Source of the DNA: an uncultured Coriobacteriaceae bacterium
Lineage (GTDB): Bacteria; Actinomycetota; Coriobacteriia; Coriobacteriales; Atopobiaceae
Direction of reading: 5' to 3'
Assembly: GCA_900549525.1 (NCBI GenBank)
Contig: UWSJ01000010.1
Location: 1 to 29,160 of the forward strand
DNA: 29,160 nt
The translations under genes and the position numbers were made by a program. The notes under the pieces were generated by a model. It ran no database searches. It was not told the origin of the DNA and worked only from the letters and a program-made list of their open reading frames with translations. Shown here piece after piece: positions 1-7,925 of the stretch; the stretch's first letter is position 1, and each line of letters opens with the position of its first letter.

Positions 1-682
1 CTACTACGCCGCCGGCGACTCGCGCGACCGCCTCGCCAAGATGCCGGTGGTCAAGAGCGCGCTCGACCACGGCTTTGACGCGCTGCTCTGCACGGCCGAC
101 GTGGACGAGTTCACCTTCCAGGCCATGCGTCAGTACGTGGCCAAGGGCCTGCCCAAGCGCTACGAGGACGACGCCGCCCGCGAAGCCGCCGAGAAGGCCC
201 AGGCCGACGGTGCCGAGCCCGAAACCGAGGACGTGACGCTCGAGCTCAAGAACGTGGCGTCCGGTGACGTGGACTTTGCTACCGAGGACGAGAAGAAGGC
301 CGCCGAGGAGGCGAGCAAGGAGAACGAGGAGCTCTTCAAGGCCCTGAAGGAGGCGCTCGGCGACAAAGTCACGAAGGTCGCCGTGTCCGCCAAGCTCACC
401 GACGCGCCTGCCGCCATCACGAGCGAGGGCCCCGTGTCGCTCGAGATGGAGAAGGTGCTCGCGCAGCAGTCCGAGGGCTCCGAGGCGCCCAAGGCCCAGC
501 GCGTACTCGAGCTCAACGCCAAGCACCCCGTTTTCGCCAAGCTTCAGGCTGCCGAGAAGGACGGCGACAAGGACAAGCTGGCCCTGTACACGGGTCTGCT
601 CTACGACCAGGCACTGCTCGTGGAAGGCATTCTGCCGGACGACCCCGTGGAGTTCGCCTCGCGCGTGTGCGAGCTGATGTAA
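1..682 (+). CDS. htpG: Chaperone protein HtpG (Hsp90), C-terminal part
   Basis: Partial gene: the reading frame is open from base 2 and ends at TAA 680-682, so only about the last 226 residues are present. The opening residues YYAAGDSRDRLAKMP and the following LLCTADVDEFTFQAM segment match the end of the middle domain of bacterial Hsp90. The acidic, lysine-rich linker and the C-terminal dimerisation domain (LELNAKHPVFAKL, then YDQALLVEG) follow, the latter being typical of HtpG. HtpG is a cytosolic ATP-dependent chaperone dimer; the N-terminal ATPase domain lies outside the window. The gene is convergent with the thioesterase gene and is followed by a strong compound terminator. Identity is confident; nothing can be said about its promoter. 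Confidence 0.95.
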   Translation, partial: YYAAGDSRDRLAKMPVVKSALDHGFDALLCTADVDEFTFQAMRQYVAKGLPKRYEDDAAREAAEKAQADGAEPETEDVTLELKNVASGDVDFATEDEKKAAEEASKENEELFKALKEALGDKVTKVAVSAKLTDAPAAITSEGPVSLEMEKVLAQQSEGSEAPKAQRVLELNAKHPVFAKLQAAEKDGDKDKLALYTGLLYDQALLVEGILPDDPVEFASRVCELM

Positions 683-701
683 CGCGGACTGCGAACGACT
701 G

Positions 702-805
702 GGCCCGACCCTCTCATCTCCCACTTAGACAGTCCTCGAAGGCCCGGACGCGTGTCCGGGCCTTCTGCGGAACTCGTGGGCGACGAGAGGGTCGGGCCTA
801 TTTTT
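702..805 (+). terminator. Nested (stem-within-stem) terminator after htpG
   Basis: A perfect 14-bp inverted repeat pairs 702-715 with 785-798 and is followed by T-A-TTTTT (799-805), an intrinsic terminator layout. Inside its loop sits a second perfect hairpin: 739-749 pairs with 754-764 around a GCGT loop. The inner stem can form first and bring the outer arms together. It would end htpG transcription before the convergent thioesterase gene. Confidence 0.8.
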
Positions 806-815
806 ATCGCGGGTG

Positions 816-842
816 CCTCCTCGCTCGGGTGGCGCGAGGAGG
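816..842 (-). terminator. Stem-loop downstream of the acyl-ACP thioesterase gene
   Basis: A perfect 9-bp inverted repeat, CCTCCTCGC at 816-824 and GCGAGGAGG at 834-842, lies about 60 bp past the stop codon of the minus-strand thioesterase gene. No U-run follows it on the minus strand, so it may be a weak or Rho-assisted terminator, or only an mRNA 3'-end stabiliser. Confidence 0.45.
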
Positions 843-903
843 TGTCCCCGGGATTGCGTCCTGACCTGCTGTGCTGTTGGGGGCGGTCCTGTGGTGGGAT
901 GGG

Positions 904-1674
904 CTACTGGCGCACGCGGACGATGGCGTAGGGTTTGTTCTCCTCGTTGCCGAGGGTGATCACGCGCCCGCCGTCGATGCGGTGTACGTGGGGGTAGATG
1001 GTGTCACCGAGCTTTGCCGCCTGGCTGTAATGGACATCGAGCCAGTGCAGTGGTGCCCCCTCGGCCGAACGGCTCCACTCGTCGGTGCCTTCGAGCTCGC
1101 TGAGCGCGCCGAGGGCGAGGCTCACGTACTGGGCGTTGTTGACGTGGTGGTTCGTGTCGAGGTGCGCCGCCGTGACGACGACGGGCGTCGCGGGCGTTCC
1201 GTCGCCCTCGACGCGCAGCACATGAGGAACGGGCGGCAGGTCGAGCAGTGCGTCGCCGTCGGCCTTGGCCGCGTTAAGATATGGGTCAATCTCTTCCTTG
1301 GGAGCCCGCACGGGTCTGCCGATGTTGGCATCGAACATGAACCAGCTCGACGCGGCGCGAACGAGCGGGCGCTCGCCCTTCTCGTCCGCGGCGTCACAGA
1401 TGGTGAAGTTGCGGCTGGCGCGCAGACCCTTGAAGCCCGTGGCCCAGGTGCTCACGCGAATCTCGTCGCCAAGGCGGGGGAGGCCCAGCACCTCGATCTC
1501 CCAGGCGGACAGCAGCCACGCGAGCCCGGTCTTTCTTGCGTAGTCGACGCCGATGCCCATCGACTCGGACTGGAACGTGCTGCAGTCCTGCAGGTAGTCG
1601 ATGAGCGACGCGACCTTGAGGCACCCGCCCTCGCCGATTTCGCTGTAGCGAACCCTGCTGGAAAATGAGTACAT
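904..1674 (-). CDS. Acyl-ACP thioesterase (FatA/FatB type), double hotdog
   Basis: A 256-residue protein predicted to hydrolyse fatty acyl-ACP and release free fatty acids, or to edit the acyl-ACP pool, in the cytosol. The N-terminal segment MYSFSSRVRYSEIGEGG followed by LIDYLQDCSTFQSE is the hallmark of the first hotdog domain of the family. The second hotdog carries HLDTNHHVNNAQYV (about residues 171-184), the conserved asparagine/histidine stretch of the active site. The frame stays open upstream to 2106, but the extra 144 codons are arginine-rich and low in complexity, run through a repeat array and resemble no protein, so the start is placed at ATG 1674 with a G-rich stretch just upstream. 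It is monocistronic and convergent with htpG. Confident for family; chain-length preference cannot be read. Confidence 0.88.
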   Translation of the reverse strand: MYSFSSRVRYSEIGEGGCLKVASLIDYLQDCSTFQSESMGIGVDYARKTGLAWLLSAWEIEVLGLPRLGDEIRVSTWATGFKGLRASRNFTICDAADEKGERPLVRAASSWFMFDANIGRPVRAPKEEIDPYLNAAKADGDALLDLPPVPHVLRVEGDGTPATPVVVTAAHLDTNHHVNNAQYVSLALGALSELEGTDEWSRSAEGAPLHWLDVHYSQAAKLGDTIYPHVHRIDGGRVITLGNEENKPYAIVRVRQ

Positions 1675-1690
1675 GAGGCCCCCGTCTCCG

Positions 1691-1730
1691 TCCGGCCCTG
1701 GGCCGGAGTAGTTGTGTCCTCGAAATTCTA
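1691..1730 (-). promoter_or_regulatory. Probable thioesterase -10 box and 5' leader hairpin
   Basis: On the minus strand TAGAAT (plus-strand 1725-1730) is a good -10 hexamer about 55 bp before the chosen ATG; no convincing -35 was found. Between it and the start codon a perfect 7-bp hairpin (1691-1697 with 1701-1707, loop CTG) would form in the mRNA leader and could limit access to the ribosome binding region. Confidence 0.45.
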
Positions 1731-1781
1731 CCCAGCGGGCGCTTGGGCGTACGGGATGGCGTGCGGCGTCGCGTGCCCATG

Positions 1782-1980
1782 CGCGCACCAAACGGTAGCG
1801 TGCGTCGCTCGAGGCGCGGGCGATGCGCACCAAACGGTAACGCACGTCGCTCGAGATACGGCGGATGCACACCAAACGGTAACGCACGCCCCAGGATGCG
1901 GACGAAACGGTAACGCACGCCCCAGGATGCGGATGAAACGGTAATAATCCGAGTCTCAAATTACCGAATGGGCCGCGCCT
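1782..1980. repeat. Phased AAACGGTA repeat array ending in a palindromic element
   Basis: This is most of the gene-free stretch 1675-2218. The octamer AAACGGTA occurs five times in the same orientation at 1790, 1832, 1874, 1905 and 1936, and an imperfect inverted copy (TACCGAAT) lies at 1962-1969. The spacings are 42, 42, 31 and 31 bp, close to whole helical turns. Most copies share flanks: GATGCG plus a few bases before and CGCACG after. The last direct copy and the inverted copy form a palindrome (CGGTAAT, 16-base gap, ATTACCG). It lies upstream of both the thioesterase (minus) and the permease (plus). It looks like a multi-site protein-binding region; the binding protein is unknown. Confidence 0.8.
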
Positions 1981-2180
1981 TGCCGCTGTCGCCCGTGCCA
2001 CGCACCGTCGACCGCGCCGCACGCCGACATCCGCGTCGAGCATCGTCGCTCCGCTCACCGACGGAACGACCCCGTCCGAACCCGAATGGGCGCCGCTCGC
2101 CGCCACGCGTCAGTCGCGGGCTAGCTTGAAACAAAACTGAAACTATCATGTCGCGTGAGCCCGCAGGGACGGGCTGCCCA

Positions 2181-2199
2181 GGCACCCGAGACGGGTGCC
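2181..2199 (+). promoter_or_regulatory. Leader hairpin before the APC permease
   Basis: A perfect 8-bp hairpin, GGCACCCG at 2181-2188 and CGGGTGCC at 2192-2199 with an AGA loop, ends just ahead of the permease ribosome binding site (GAGAGGCGG, 2208-2216). With such a tight loop it should fold in RNA and may affect translation or mRNA stability. No T-run follows, so it is not an obvious terminator. Confidence 0.4.
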
Positions 2200-2218
2200 C
2201 TCGTCGTGAGAGGCGGCG

Positions 2219-3766
2219 GTGAACGTGGATGACCTCGATGGTTCGTCCCGGCGGGGTTCCGACGCTTCGGCCTCGGCGGTTGCGTCGCCCGGCGACGTAC
2301 GTCCGGGCGCTGGCGGCATGAAGAAGGAGCTCACGCTCTTCAACTTCTTCACCATTGGCTTCGGGGCCATCATCGGCACGGGCTGGGTGCTGCTCGTGGG
2401 CGACTGGATGGTGCTTGGCGGAGGCCCCGTACCCGCCATGATCGCGTTCGCCATCGGCGCGGTGTTTCTCGTGCCCATCGGCATGTGCTTCGGCGAGCTC
2501 ACGGCTGCCATTCCCATCTCTGGCGGCATCATCGAGTACGTCGATCGCACCTTTGGGCGCAAGGCGGGCTTCTTCACCGGCTGGATGCTGCTCTTGGGCA
2601 ACGCCCCGCTCTGCCCGTGGGAGGCCATCGCCATATCGACGCTACTTACCGACCGTTTTGCGGAGTTCCCGGCGCTCGCGTGGCTGCGCTCCGTCAAGCT
2701 CTACACCATCCTCGGTGCCGACGTGTACCTCTGGCCCACCGTCATCGCGCTCGGGTTTGCCGCGCTCGTCATCTGGCTCAACTTCCGCGGGGCGGGGGCG
2801 GCGGCCAAACTCTCGAGTTTCCTCACCAAGGCGCTGCTCGCAGGCATGGTGCTTGCCATGGGCATCTCCTTCGCCACGGGTTCGCCCGAGAACGCCATGC
2901 CGGTATTCAGCCAGGCGACGGATGCGGCTGGTGGCGCCTCTACCGAGGCCACGAGCCTGCTTGGCGGCATCGTGGCGGTGCTCGTCATGACGCCCTTCTT
3001 CTACGCGGGGTTCGACACCATTCCGCAGCAGGCTGAGGAGGCCTCTGAGGGCATTGACTGGAAGAAGTTCGGTCTCATCCCGGCCATTGCGCTTCTGGCC
3101 TCGGGCGTGTTCTACCTCGTCTGCATCTATTCCTTTGGCACCCTCATCGACTGGCACGAGTTCGTGCGCTCGAGCGTGCCCGCGCTGGCGGTGCTTCAGC
3201 GCATCAGCCTGTTCTTCTACGTGGCCATGCTCGTCATTGCCACGCTGGGCCCGCTTGGCCCTATGAACTCGTTCTTTGGCGCGTCGACCCGCCTCATGCT
3301 TGCCATGGGGCGCAAGGGGATGCTTCCGGAGTCGTTTGCGCGGATCGACCCCGCGTCGGGCACGCCGCGCCGGGCGCTCGTGGTCATGGGGGCGCTCACC
3401 CTCGTGGGGCCGTTCCTCGGGCGCAACATGCTCGTGCCGCTTACCAACGTGGCATCGCTCGGGTTCATATTCGCCTGCACCATGGCGGGCGTAGCGTGCT
3501 GGCGACTGCGTGACACCGAGCCCGACCTACCCCGTCCGTATCGCGTGAACGGTGGGAAGTTCGGTATCGGGTGCGCCGTCGCCGCGGGTGCCGTCATCAT
3601 CGCGCTCATGGTGGTGCCGGCCAGCCCGGCGGCGCTCTCGGGCGTGGAGTGGTCCATCACGCTGGGCTGGATTGCCGTCGGCGCGGTGCTGCTCGCCCTG
3701 TTTGGGTCGAGGTCGTCTGCCGGGCACACGGCAGGCGTGGGTCGCCCGTCTGATGGCGGGCGCTAA
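2219..3766 (+). CDS. APC-superfamily amino acid/amine permease
   Basis: A 515-residue integral membrane protein of the amino acid-polyamine-organocation family, predicted to move amino acids or related amines across the cytoplasmic membrane by proton symport or exchange. After a hydrophilic N-terminus of about 33 residues comes NFFTIGFGAIIGTGWVLL, carrying the G-x-I-I-G-T-G substrate-backbone motif of TM1. About twelve hydrophobic segments follow, including GELTAAIPISGGIIEYVDR (TM2-TM3 region). GTG 2219 is chosen because GAGAGGCGG lies just upstream; ATG 2318 (residue 34) would remove only the polar tail. The amidohydrolase gene starts 14 bp after its stop, so the two are probably co-transcribed. 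Substrate is not evident. Confident for family. Confidence 0.88.
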   Translation: MNVDDLDGSSRRGSDASASAVASPGDVRPGAGGMKKELTLFNFFTIGFGAIIGTGWVLLVGDWMVLGGGPVPAMIAFAIGAVFLVPIGMCFGELTAAIPISGGIIEYVDRTFGRKAGFFTGWMLLLGNAPLCPWEAIAISTLLTDRFAEFPALAWLRSVKLYTILGADVYLWPTVIALGFAALVIWLNFRGAGAAAKLSSFLTKALLAGMVLAMGISFATGSPENAMPVFSQATDAAGGASTEATSLLGGIVAVLVMTPFFYAGFDTIPQQAEEASEGIDWKKFGLIPAIALLASGVFYLVCIYSFGTLIDWHEFVRSSVPALAVLQRISLFFYVAMLVIATLGPLGPMNSFFGASTRLMLAMGRKGMLPESFARIDPASGTPRRALVVMGALTLVGPFLGRNMLVPLTNVASLGFIFACTMAGVACWRLRDTEPDLPRPYRVNGGKFGIGCAVAAGAVIIALMVVPASPAALSGVEWSITLGWIAVGAVLLALFGSRSSAGHTAGVGRPSDGGR

Positions 3767-3780
3767 AGACTGGAGGAACC

Positions 3781-5064
3781 ATGGGCACCAAGTACGCCAT
3801 CGAGCACGGCAAGCTGGTCGACGGTACGGGTGCGACCCCCGTCGAGGACTCGCTCGTCCTGGTGGACGAGGACGGCAAGATTTCCTACGCCGGCGCGTTC
3901 GAGGACGTGTCGCCCGACCGGGGCTACGAGTTCATCGACGCCACGGGCAAGACCGTGATGCCCGGCCTCATCGACACGCACCTACACTTTTCGGGCAACC
4001 TCACCGACGACGACACCGACTGGGTCATGCAACCGCTGCTCGAGAAGCAGGCCGTTGCTGTGAAGCAGGCCTACGACTGCCTCACCCACGGCCTCACCAC
4101 CGTGTGCGAGATTGGTCGCTTTGGCATCCACGTGCGCGACTGCATCAACAAGGGCGTCTTCAAGGGGCCGCGCGTCTATGCCACGGGCCTGGGCTTCTGC
4201 CGCACGGCCGGTCACGGTGACTCGCACCATTGCAGCCAGCTCGAGAACAAGAACTCGCATCCCTGGGGTGACCAGGTGGACGGCCCGTGGGACCTCCGGA
4301 AGGCCGTACGCGCCCGTTTGCGCGAAAACCCCGACGCCATCAAGATCTGGGCCACGGGCGGCGGCATCTGGCGCTGGGACTCCGGCCGTGACCAGCACTA
4401 TTGCGCCGAAGAGATCAAGGCCGTCTGCGACGAGTGCAAGATGGTGGGCATCCCCGTGTGGAGCCACAGCTACAACTCGGTGACGGCCGCGTACGACTCG
4501 GTGCGCTTTGGCTGCGAGCAGCTCATCCACGGCTTCGAGGTGGACGAGCGCACGATGGACCTCATGGCCGAGATGGGCACCTACTACACGCCCACGATTG
4601 GCTTTTTGCCCACGTGGTACTCGACGTACCCGCCTGTCTACGTGCCCGAGATTCACGACAAGTACGAGGGCACGCTCGTGGAGAAGGAACTGCAGCGCAA
4701 CTACGACTGCCTGCGCGAGGCCAGAAAGCGCGGCATCCCGTTCACCATCGGTTCTGACTCGTTCAGCTTCGTGACGCCGTACGGCTACGTGACGATTGAC
4801 GAGATGTACGACTTTGTGGACAAGGTGGGCATCTCGCCCCTCGAGACCATCACCTGTGCCACGCTCAACGGCGCCAAGATGGCCCATTGTGCCGACGAGA
4901 CGGGCTCGCTCGAGGCAGGGAAGTGCGCTGACCTGCTAGTTGTTGACGGCGATCCGGCGACTAACATCCACGATCTCACGCCCGAGGCGATGGACGTGAT
5001 CATGAAGGACGGCGAGGTTGTCGTGTCCGGCACGTTTGGCGCGCGCAACACGTACTCGGCATAG
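3781..5064 (+). CDS. Metal-dependent amidohydrolase (imidazolonepropionase/prolidase-like)
   Basis: A 427-residue cytosolic TIM-barrel hydrolase of the amidohydrolase superfamily. Visible metal ligands are HxH at His67/His69 (GLIDTHLHF), Lys188 in AIKIWATGGG (the likely carboxylated bridging lysine), His229 (VWSHS), His250 (LIHGFE) and Asp326 (GSDSFS), giving the binuclear-site set. The C-terminal LEAGKCADLLVVDGDP closes the small beta-sandwich as in imidazolonepropionase and Xaa-Pro dipeptidase-like members. It starts at ATG 3781 after GGAGG (3773-3777). Directly downstream of an APC permease, it probably hydrolyses an amide, cyclic or dipeptide-like compound that the permease imports. The exact substrate cannot be read from sequence, as this superfamily is widely misannotated. 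Confidence 0.85.
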   Translation: MGTKYAIEHGKLVDGTGATPVEDSLVLVDEDGKISYAGAFEDVSPDRGYEFIDATGKTVMPGLIDTHLHFSGNLTDDDTDWVMQPLLEKQAVAVKQAYDCLTHGLTTVCEIGRFGIHVRDCINKGVFKGPRVYATGLGFCRTAGHGDSHHCSQLENKNSHPWGDQVDGPWDLRKAVRARLRENPDAIKIWATGGGIWRWDSGRDQHYCAEEIKAVCDECKMVGIPVWSHSYNSVTAAYDSVRFGCEQLIHGFEVDERTMDLMAEMGTYYTPTIGFLPTWYSTYPPVYVPEIHDKYEGTLVEKELQRNYDCLREARKRGIPFTIGSDSFSFVTPYGYVTIDEMYDFVDKVGISPLETITCATLNGAKMAHCADETGSLEAGKCADLLVVDGDPATNIHDLTPEAMDVIMKDGEVVVSGTFGARNTYSA

Positions 5065-5081
5065 CGCTTGCTGCTTCTGGG

Positions 5082-5126
5082 CGGCCCGTTCTCGCGTGCC
5101 TGCGGGAGTGGGCCGTTGTGCTTTGT
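5082..5126 (+). terminator. Terminator after permease-amidohydrolase pair
   Basis: Bases 5082-5095 pair with 5102-5115 in a 14-bp stem that includes three G-U pairs and has a GTGCCT loop. A T-rich tail (TTGTGCTTTGT) follows. The position, 17 bp past the amidohydrolase stop codon, fits an intrinsic terminator. Confidence 0.6.
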
Positions 5127-5291
5127 CGCGCGGTGTGCTGGTGCCCTCATTTCGATTTAGCATTTCGTCGCGTTTGCCTCATCTTTTTCCGGGGGCAAAT
5201 GCGTACAAATGCCAAATGGGCTCCTTGCCGCGGGCCGTTTGGGCGCACGCCACGGAGGCGTTCGGACGTGCGTCCCGGATGCCACGTCAAC

Positions 5292-5305
5292 TACACTGGT
5301 GCGCA
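5292..5305 (+). promoter_or_regulatory. priA -10 box immediately before the start codon
   Basis: TACACT at 5292-5297 is a reasonable -10 hexamer only 7 bases before ATG 5305, so the transcript would begin at or next to the start codon. There is no Shine-Dalgarno sequence in the GGTGCGC between them. Together these suggest a leaderless mRNA, which is common in actinobacteria. The -35 region is unconvincing. Confidence 0.45.
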
Positions 5306-7677
5306 TGAGCTACGCACAGGTTGTCCCCGACATACCCGCCCGCGCCATCGACGGGTGCTTCGACTACGCCATCCCCGACGCGCTCGCAGGCGCGTGCCGG
5401 GTGGGCGTGGCTGTGCTCGTGAGCTTTGGGCACCGGGACGTGGTGGGCTACGTCGTGGCCATCGCCAGCGAGCCGGGCGAGGGGGTCGACCACGCGCGCG
5501 TGCTGCCCGTGAAGTCCGTGCTGAGCAGCCCCTCCTTCGACGAGGTGGGGGCGCGGCTCGCCCGCTGGATCGCCCGCGAGTACGCGGCCCCGCTCGCGAG
5601 CTGTCTGCGCCTCATGACCCCTCCCGGGCAGTCCATGCGCGTCACGCGCGAGGACGGCGGCGCCTGGCATCTCGTGGTCGAGAAGACCAAGGCCGTCGAC
5701 GACCGCTGGGTCTCGCTCACGGAGGAGGGCCGCACGTATGAGCCGCGCTCCAACGCGAGCCGCCAGCGTCGTGTGCTCGAGGCCCTCGTCGCGGGCCCGC
5801 AGCGCGTGGCGGAGCTTTCGGCGCTCGTGCCCGGTGCGGCCAGTGTGGTGTCGGCGCTGCTCAAGCGTGGTGTGGTGGACGTGAACCACCGCCGTCGCGT
5901 GCGCGGGGCGGACGACGGCCCCTCCTCGCTCTCGAGCGCACGGGCCCCGCGGCCGGAGCGCCTCACGGCGGGGCAGCAGGAGGCCCTCGCCGCCATCGCA
6001 CGCGCCGCGAACGCCGCACAGGGCGACGTGGTGCTTGTCGACGGCGTCACGGGCTCGGGCAAGACGGAGGTCTACCTCGACGCCATCGAGCGCGTGCGAG
6101 CGCGGGGGCGCGGGGCCATCGTGCTTGTGCCCGAGATCTCGCTCACGGCGCAGACGGTGGGGCGCTTTCGCAGCCGCTTCGGCGACGACGTGGCCATTCT
6201 GCACTCGCGCCTCTCTGTGGGCGAGCGCTTCGACCAATGGGACATGGTGCGCCAGGGCAACGCCCACGTGGTTGTGGGCGCGCGCTCGGCGCTCTTTGCG
6301 CCGCTCGCCAACGTGGGGCTCGTGATCGTGGACGAGGAGCACGAGGGCTCCTACAAGCAGGACCAGGCGCCGCGCTACCGCGCCCGCGAGGTGGCCTGCG
6401 AGCTGGCACGCCTGCGCGGGGCCGCCGTGGCGCTCGGCAGCGCCACCCCCTCGCTCGAAGCGCTCGAGCGCTGCCGTGCGGGTTCGTGGCGCGGGGTGCG
6501 CTGGGAGCGCGCCTCGATGCCCGAGCGTCCCGGCACCTCCGTGCTGCCGCGCGTGCGCGTGGTGGACATGCGTCGGGAGTTCGCCGCCAAGAACGGCTCG
6601 ATCTTCTCGGCGGCGCTGCGCGACGGCCTGCTGGGCGTGGCGGAGCGCCGGGAGAAGGCGGTGTTGCTGCTCAACCGTCGCGGGTTCGCGAGCTTCCTCA
6701 TGTGTCGCGAGTGCGGGTGCGTCCCCACGTGCACGCACTGCTCCACGGCGCTCACGTACCACGAGCGCACGCACAGCCTCGTGTGCCACAGCTGCGGCAG
6801 GTCGTGGCCGGTGCGTGCCTATCCCGACCCGTCGACGCGCTGTCCCAACTGCGGCAGCCGCTACCTTGCGCAGTTTGGCGTGGGCACCCAGCGCGTCGAG
6901 GACGAGCTGCACATGCTTCTAGCGGGGCAGGACGTCGACATCATCCGCATGGACGCCGACACCACGTCCACCAAGGGGGCCCACACGCGCCTGCTCGAGG
7001 AGTTCGACGCGAGCCCGTGCGCGGTGCTCGTGGGCACGCAGATGATCGCCAAGGGCCTCGACTTCCCGGAGGTCACGCTCGTGGGCGTGGTCAACGCCGA
7101 CACCACGCTCAAGCTGCCCGACTTCCGTGCGGCCGAGCGCACCTACGACCTGCTCGAGCAGGTGGCGGGCCGTGCCGGTCGCGGCGACAAGGCGGGCGAG
7201 GTAGTCGTCCAGACGTACTGGGCCACGCACCCGGCCATCGCCGCGGTGGCCACGCATGACCGTGCCACCTTTGAGCGCTACGAGCTGGCCCAGCGTCGCG
7301 AGGCGTACTACCCGCCCTTCTCGCGTGTGTCGAACGTCGTGGTGACGGGCGCGTCCGAGGCCGTCGTGCGCGGGCGTGCGCATGAGCTTGCGCGTGCGGT
7401 ACGTGCGGCCGTGGGGCAGGGGGACGTCGTGTCGGTGGCTGCCGAGGCTGGAGGGCCTGTGGGCGCCGAGGTGGGCGGGCCTGCGGGCGCGTGGGAGGTG
7501 CTGGGCCCCGCCGAGTGCGTGCGCGGCCGGGTCAAGGACCGCTGGCGCTGGCATGTCGTGCTCAAGTCGCCGCCTGACTCCGAGCCCGGCCCCATTCTGC
7601 GCTCCTGCGTGGCCACCCTGCCCGCCGACCGCCGCGTGAGCGTCTCGATTGACGTTGACGCGCACGACATGCTGTAG
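5305..7677 (+). CDS. priA: Primosomal protein N' (PriA replication-restart helicase)
   Basis: A 790-residue DEAH/superfamily 2 helicase that recognises stalled or D-loop forks and reloads the replisome. Visible in order: the N-terminal 3'-DNA-end-binding region (PDIPARAIDGCFDYAIP), Walker A GVTGSGKTEVY near residue 250, Walker B-type VIVDEEHEGSYKQ, a zinc-binding insertion with CRECG, CTHC, CHSCG and CPNCG pairs, then QVAGRAGRGDKAGEV (motif VI). The frame is open upstream to 5209, but ATG 5305 begins the conserved SYAQVVPDIP and follows a -10 box. A short Gly/Ala/Glu-rich insertion lies near the C-terminus (AEAGGPVGAEVGG). Upstream of def-fmt-rsmB, an arrangement common in bacteria, though 336 bp and a separate promoter intervene here. 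Confidence 0.95.
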   Translation: MSYAQVVPDIPARAIDGCFDYAIPDALAGACRVGVAVLVSFGHRDVVGYVVAIASEPGEGVDHARVLPVKSVLSSPSFDEVGARLARWIAREYAAPLASCLRLMTPPGQSMRVTREDGGAWHLVVEKTKAVDDRWVSLTEEGRTYEPRSNASRQRRVLEALVAGPQRVAELSALVPGAASVVSALLKRGVVDVNHRRRVRGADDGPSSLSSARAPRPERLTAGQQEALAAIARAANAAQGDVVLVDGVTGSGKTEVYLDAIERVRARGRGAIVLVPEISLTAQTVGRFRSRFGDDVAILHSRLSVGERFDQWDMVRQGNAHVVVGARSALFAPLANVGLVIVDEEHEGSYKQDQAPRYRAREVACELARLRGAAVALGSATPSLEALERCRAGSWRGVRWERASMPERPGTSVLPRVRVVDMRREFAAKNGSIFSAALRDGLLGVAERREKAVLLLNRRGFASFLMCRECGCVPTCTHCSTALTYHERTHSLVCHSCGRSWPVRAYPDPSTRCPNCGSRYLAQFGVGTQRVEDELHMLLAGQDVDIIRMDADTTSTKGAHTRLLEEFDASPCAVLVGTQMIAKGLDFPEVTLVGVVNADTTLKLPDFRAAERTYDLLEQVAGRAGRGDKAGEVVVQTYWATHPAIAAVATHDRATFERYELAQRREAYYPPFSRVSNVVVTGASEAVVRGRAHELARAVRAAVGQGDVVSVAAEAGGPVGAEVGGPAGAWEVLGPAECVRGRVKDRWRWHVVLKSPPDSEPGPILRSCVATLPADRRVSVSIDVDAHDML

Positions 7678-7925
7678 CGCTTGCCGGCGACGGTGGCTTG
7701 CTTGCGGTGACCGCGTCGACAACGTCGGCCCATCGCCGAGCTCGGTGTTTCTGGACAAAACGTTCGATCGTTTGCGCGGAAATGTCCAAATTGACCTAGC
7801 TCGATGAGCGGGTGGCCGAAGTGGGGTTCGATTGGCATGCCGGGCGGCCGAAGCGGGGCTCGTCTACCGCACCCGTCGCGCCTGCCGCATCGGCCGCTCG
7901 TCGTGCGGCCAGCGCGGCGTGCGAG
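7678..7925. other. Intergenic stretch with an inverted repeat and a 32-bp-period duplication
   Basis: No supportable gene lies between priA and def. A long inverted repeat, TGGACA near 7754 and TGTCCA near 7785-7790, encloses a second short one (AAACG...CGTTT). Further on, 7808-7830 is repeated with a few changes at 7840-7862 (GGCCGAAG with G-rich flanks, period 32 bp). The arrangement suggests protein-binding or extragenic repeat DNA rather than coding sequence; the function is unknown. Confidence 0.5.

Noticed and set aside
871..1668. Plus-strand open frame opposite the thioesterase gene
   Set aside because: No recognisable domain or ribosome binding site; the minus-strand frame has clear thioesterase motifs.
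1675..2106. N-terminal extension of the thioesterase frame (144 extra codons)
   Set aside because: The sequence is arginine-rich and low in complexity, encodes the AAACGGTA repeats and has no ribosome binding site; conserved family sequence starts at 1674.
1961..2185. Small minus-strand frame between the repeat array and the permease gene
   Set aside because: No ribosome binding site and an arginine-rich composition typical of non-coding GC-rich sequence.
7562..7789. Minus-strand small frame with a plausible N-terminus (MDISAQTIERFVQKH) before def
   Set aside because: It would start at TTG inside an inverted repeat with no ribosome binding site, and runs antisense into the conserved end of priA.
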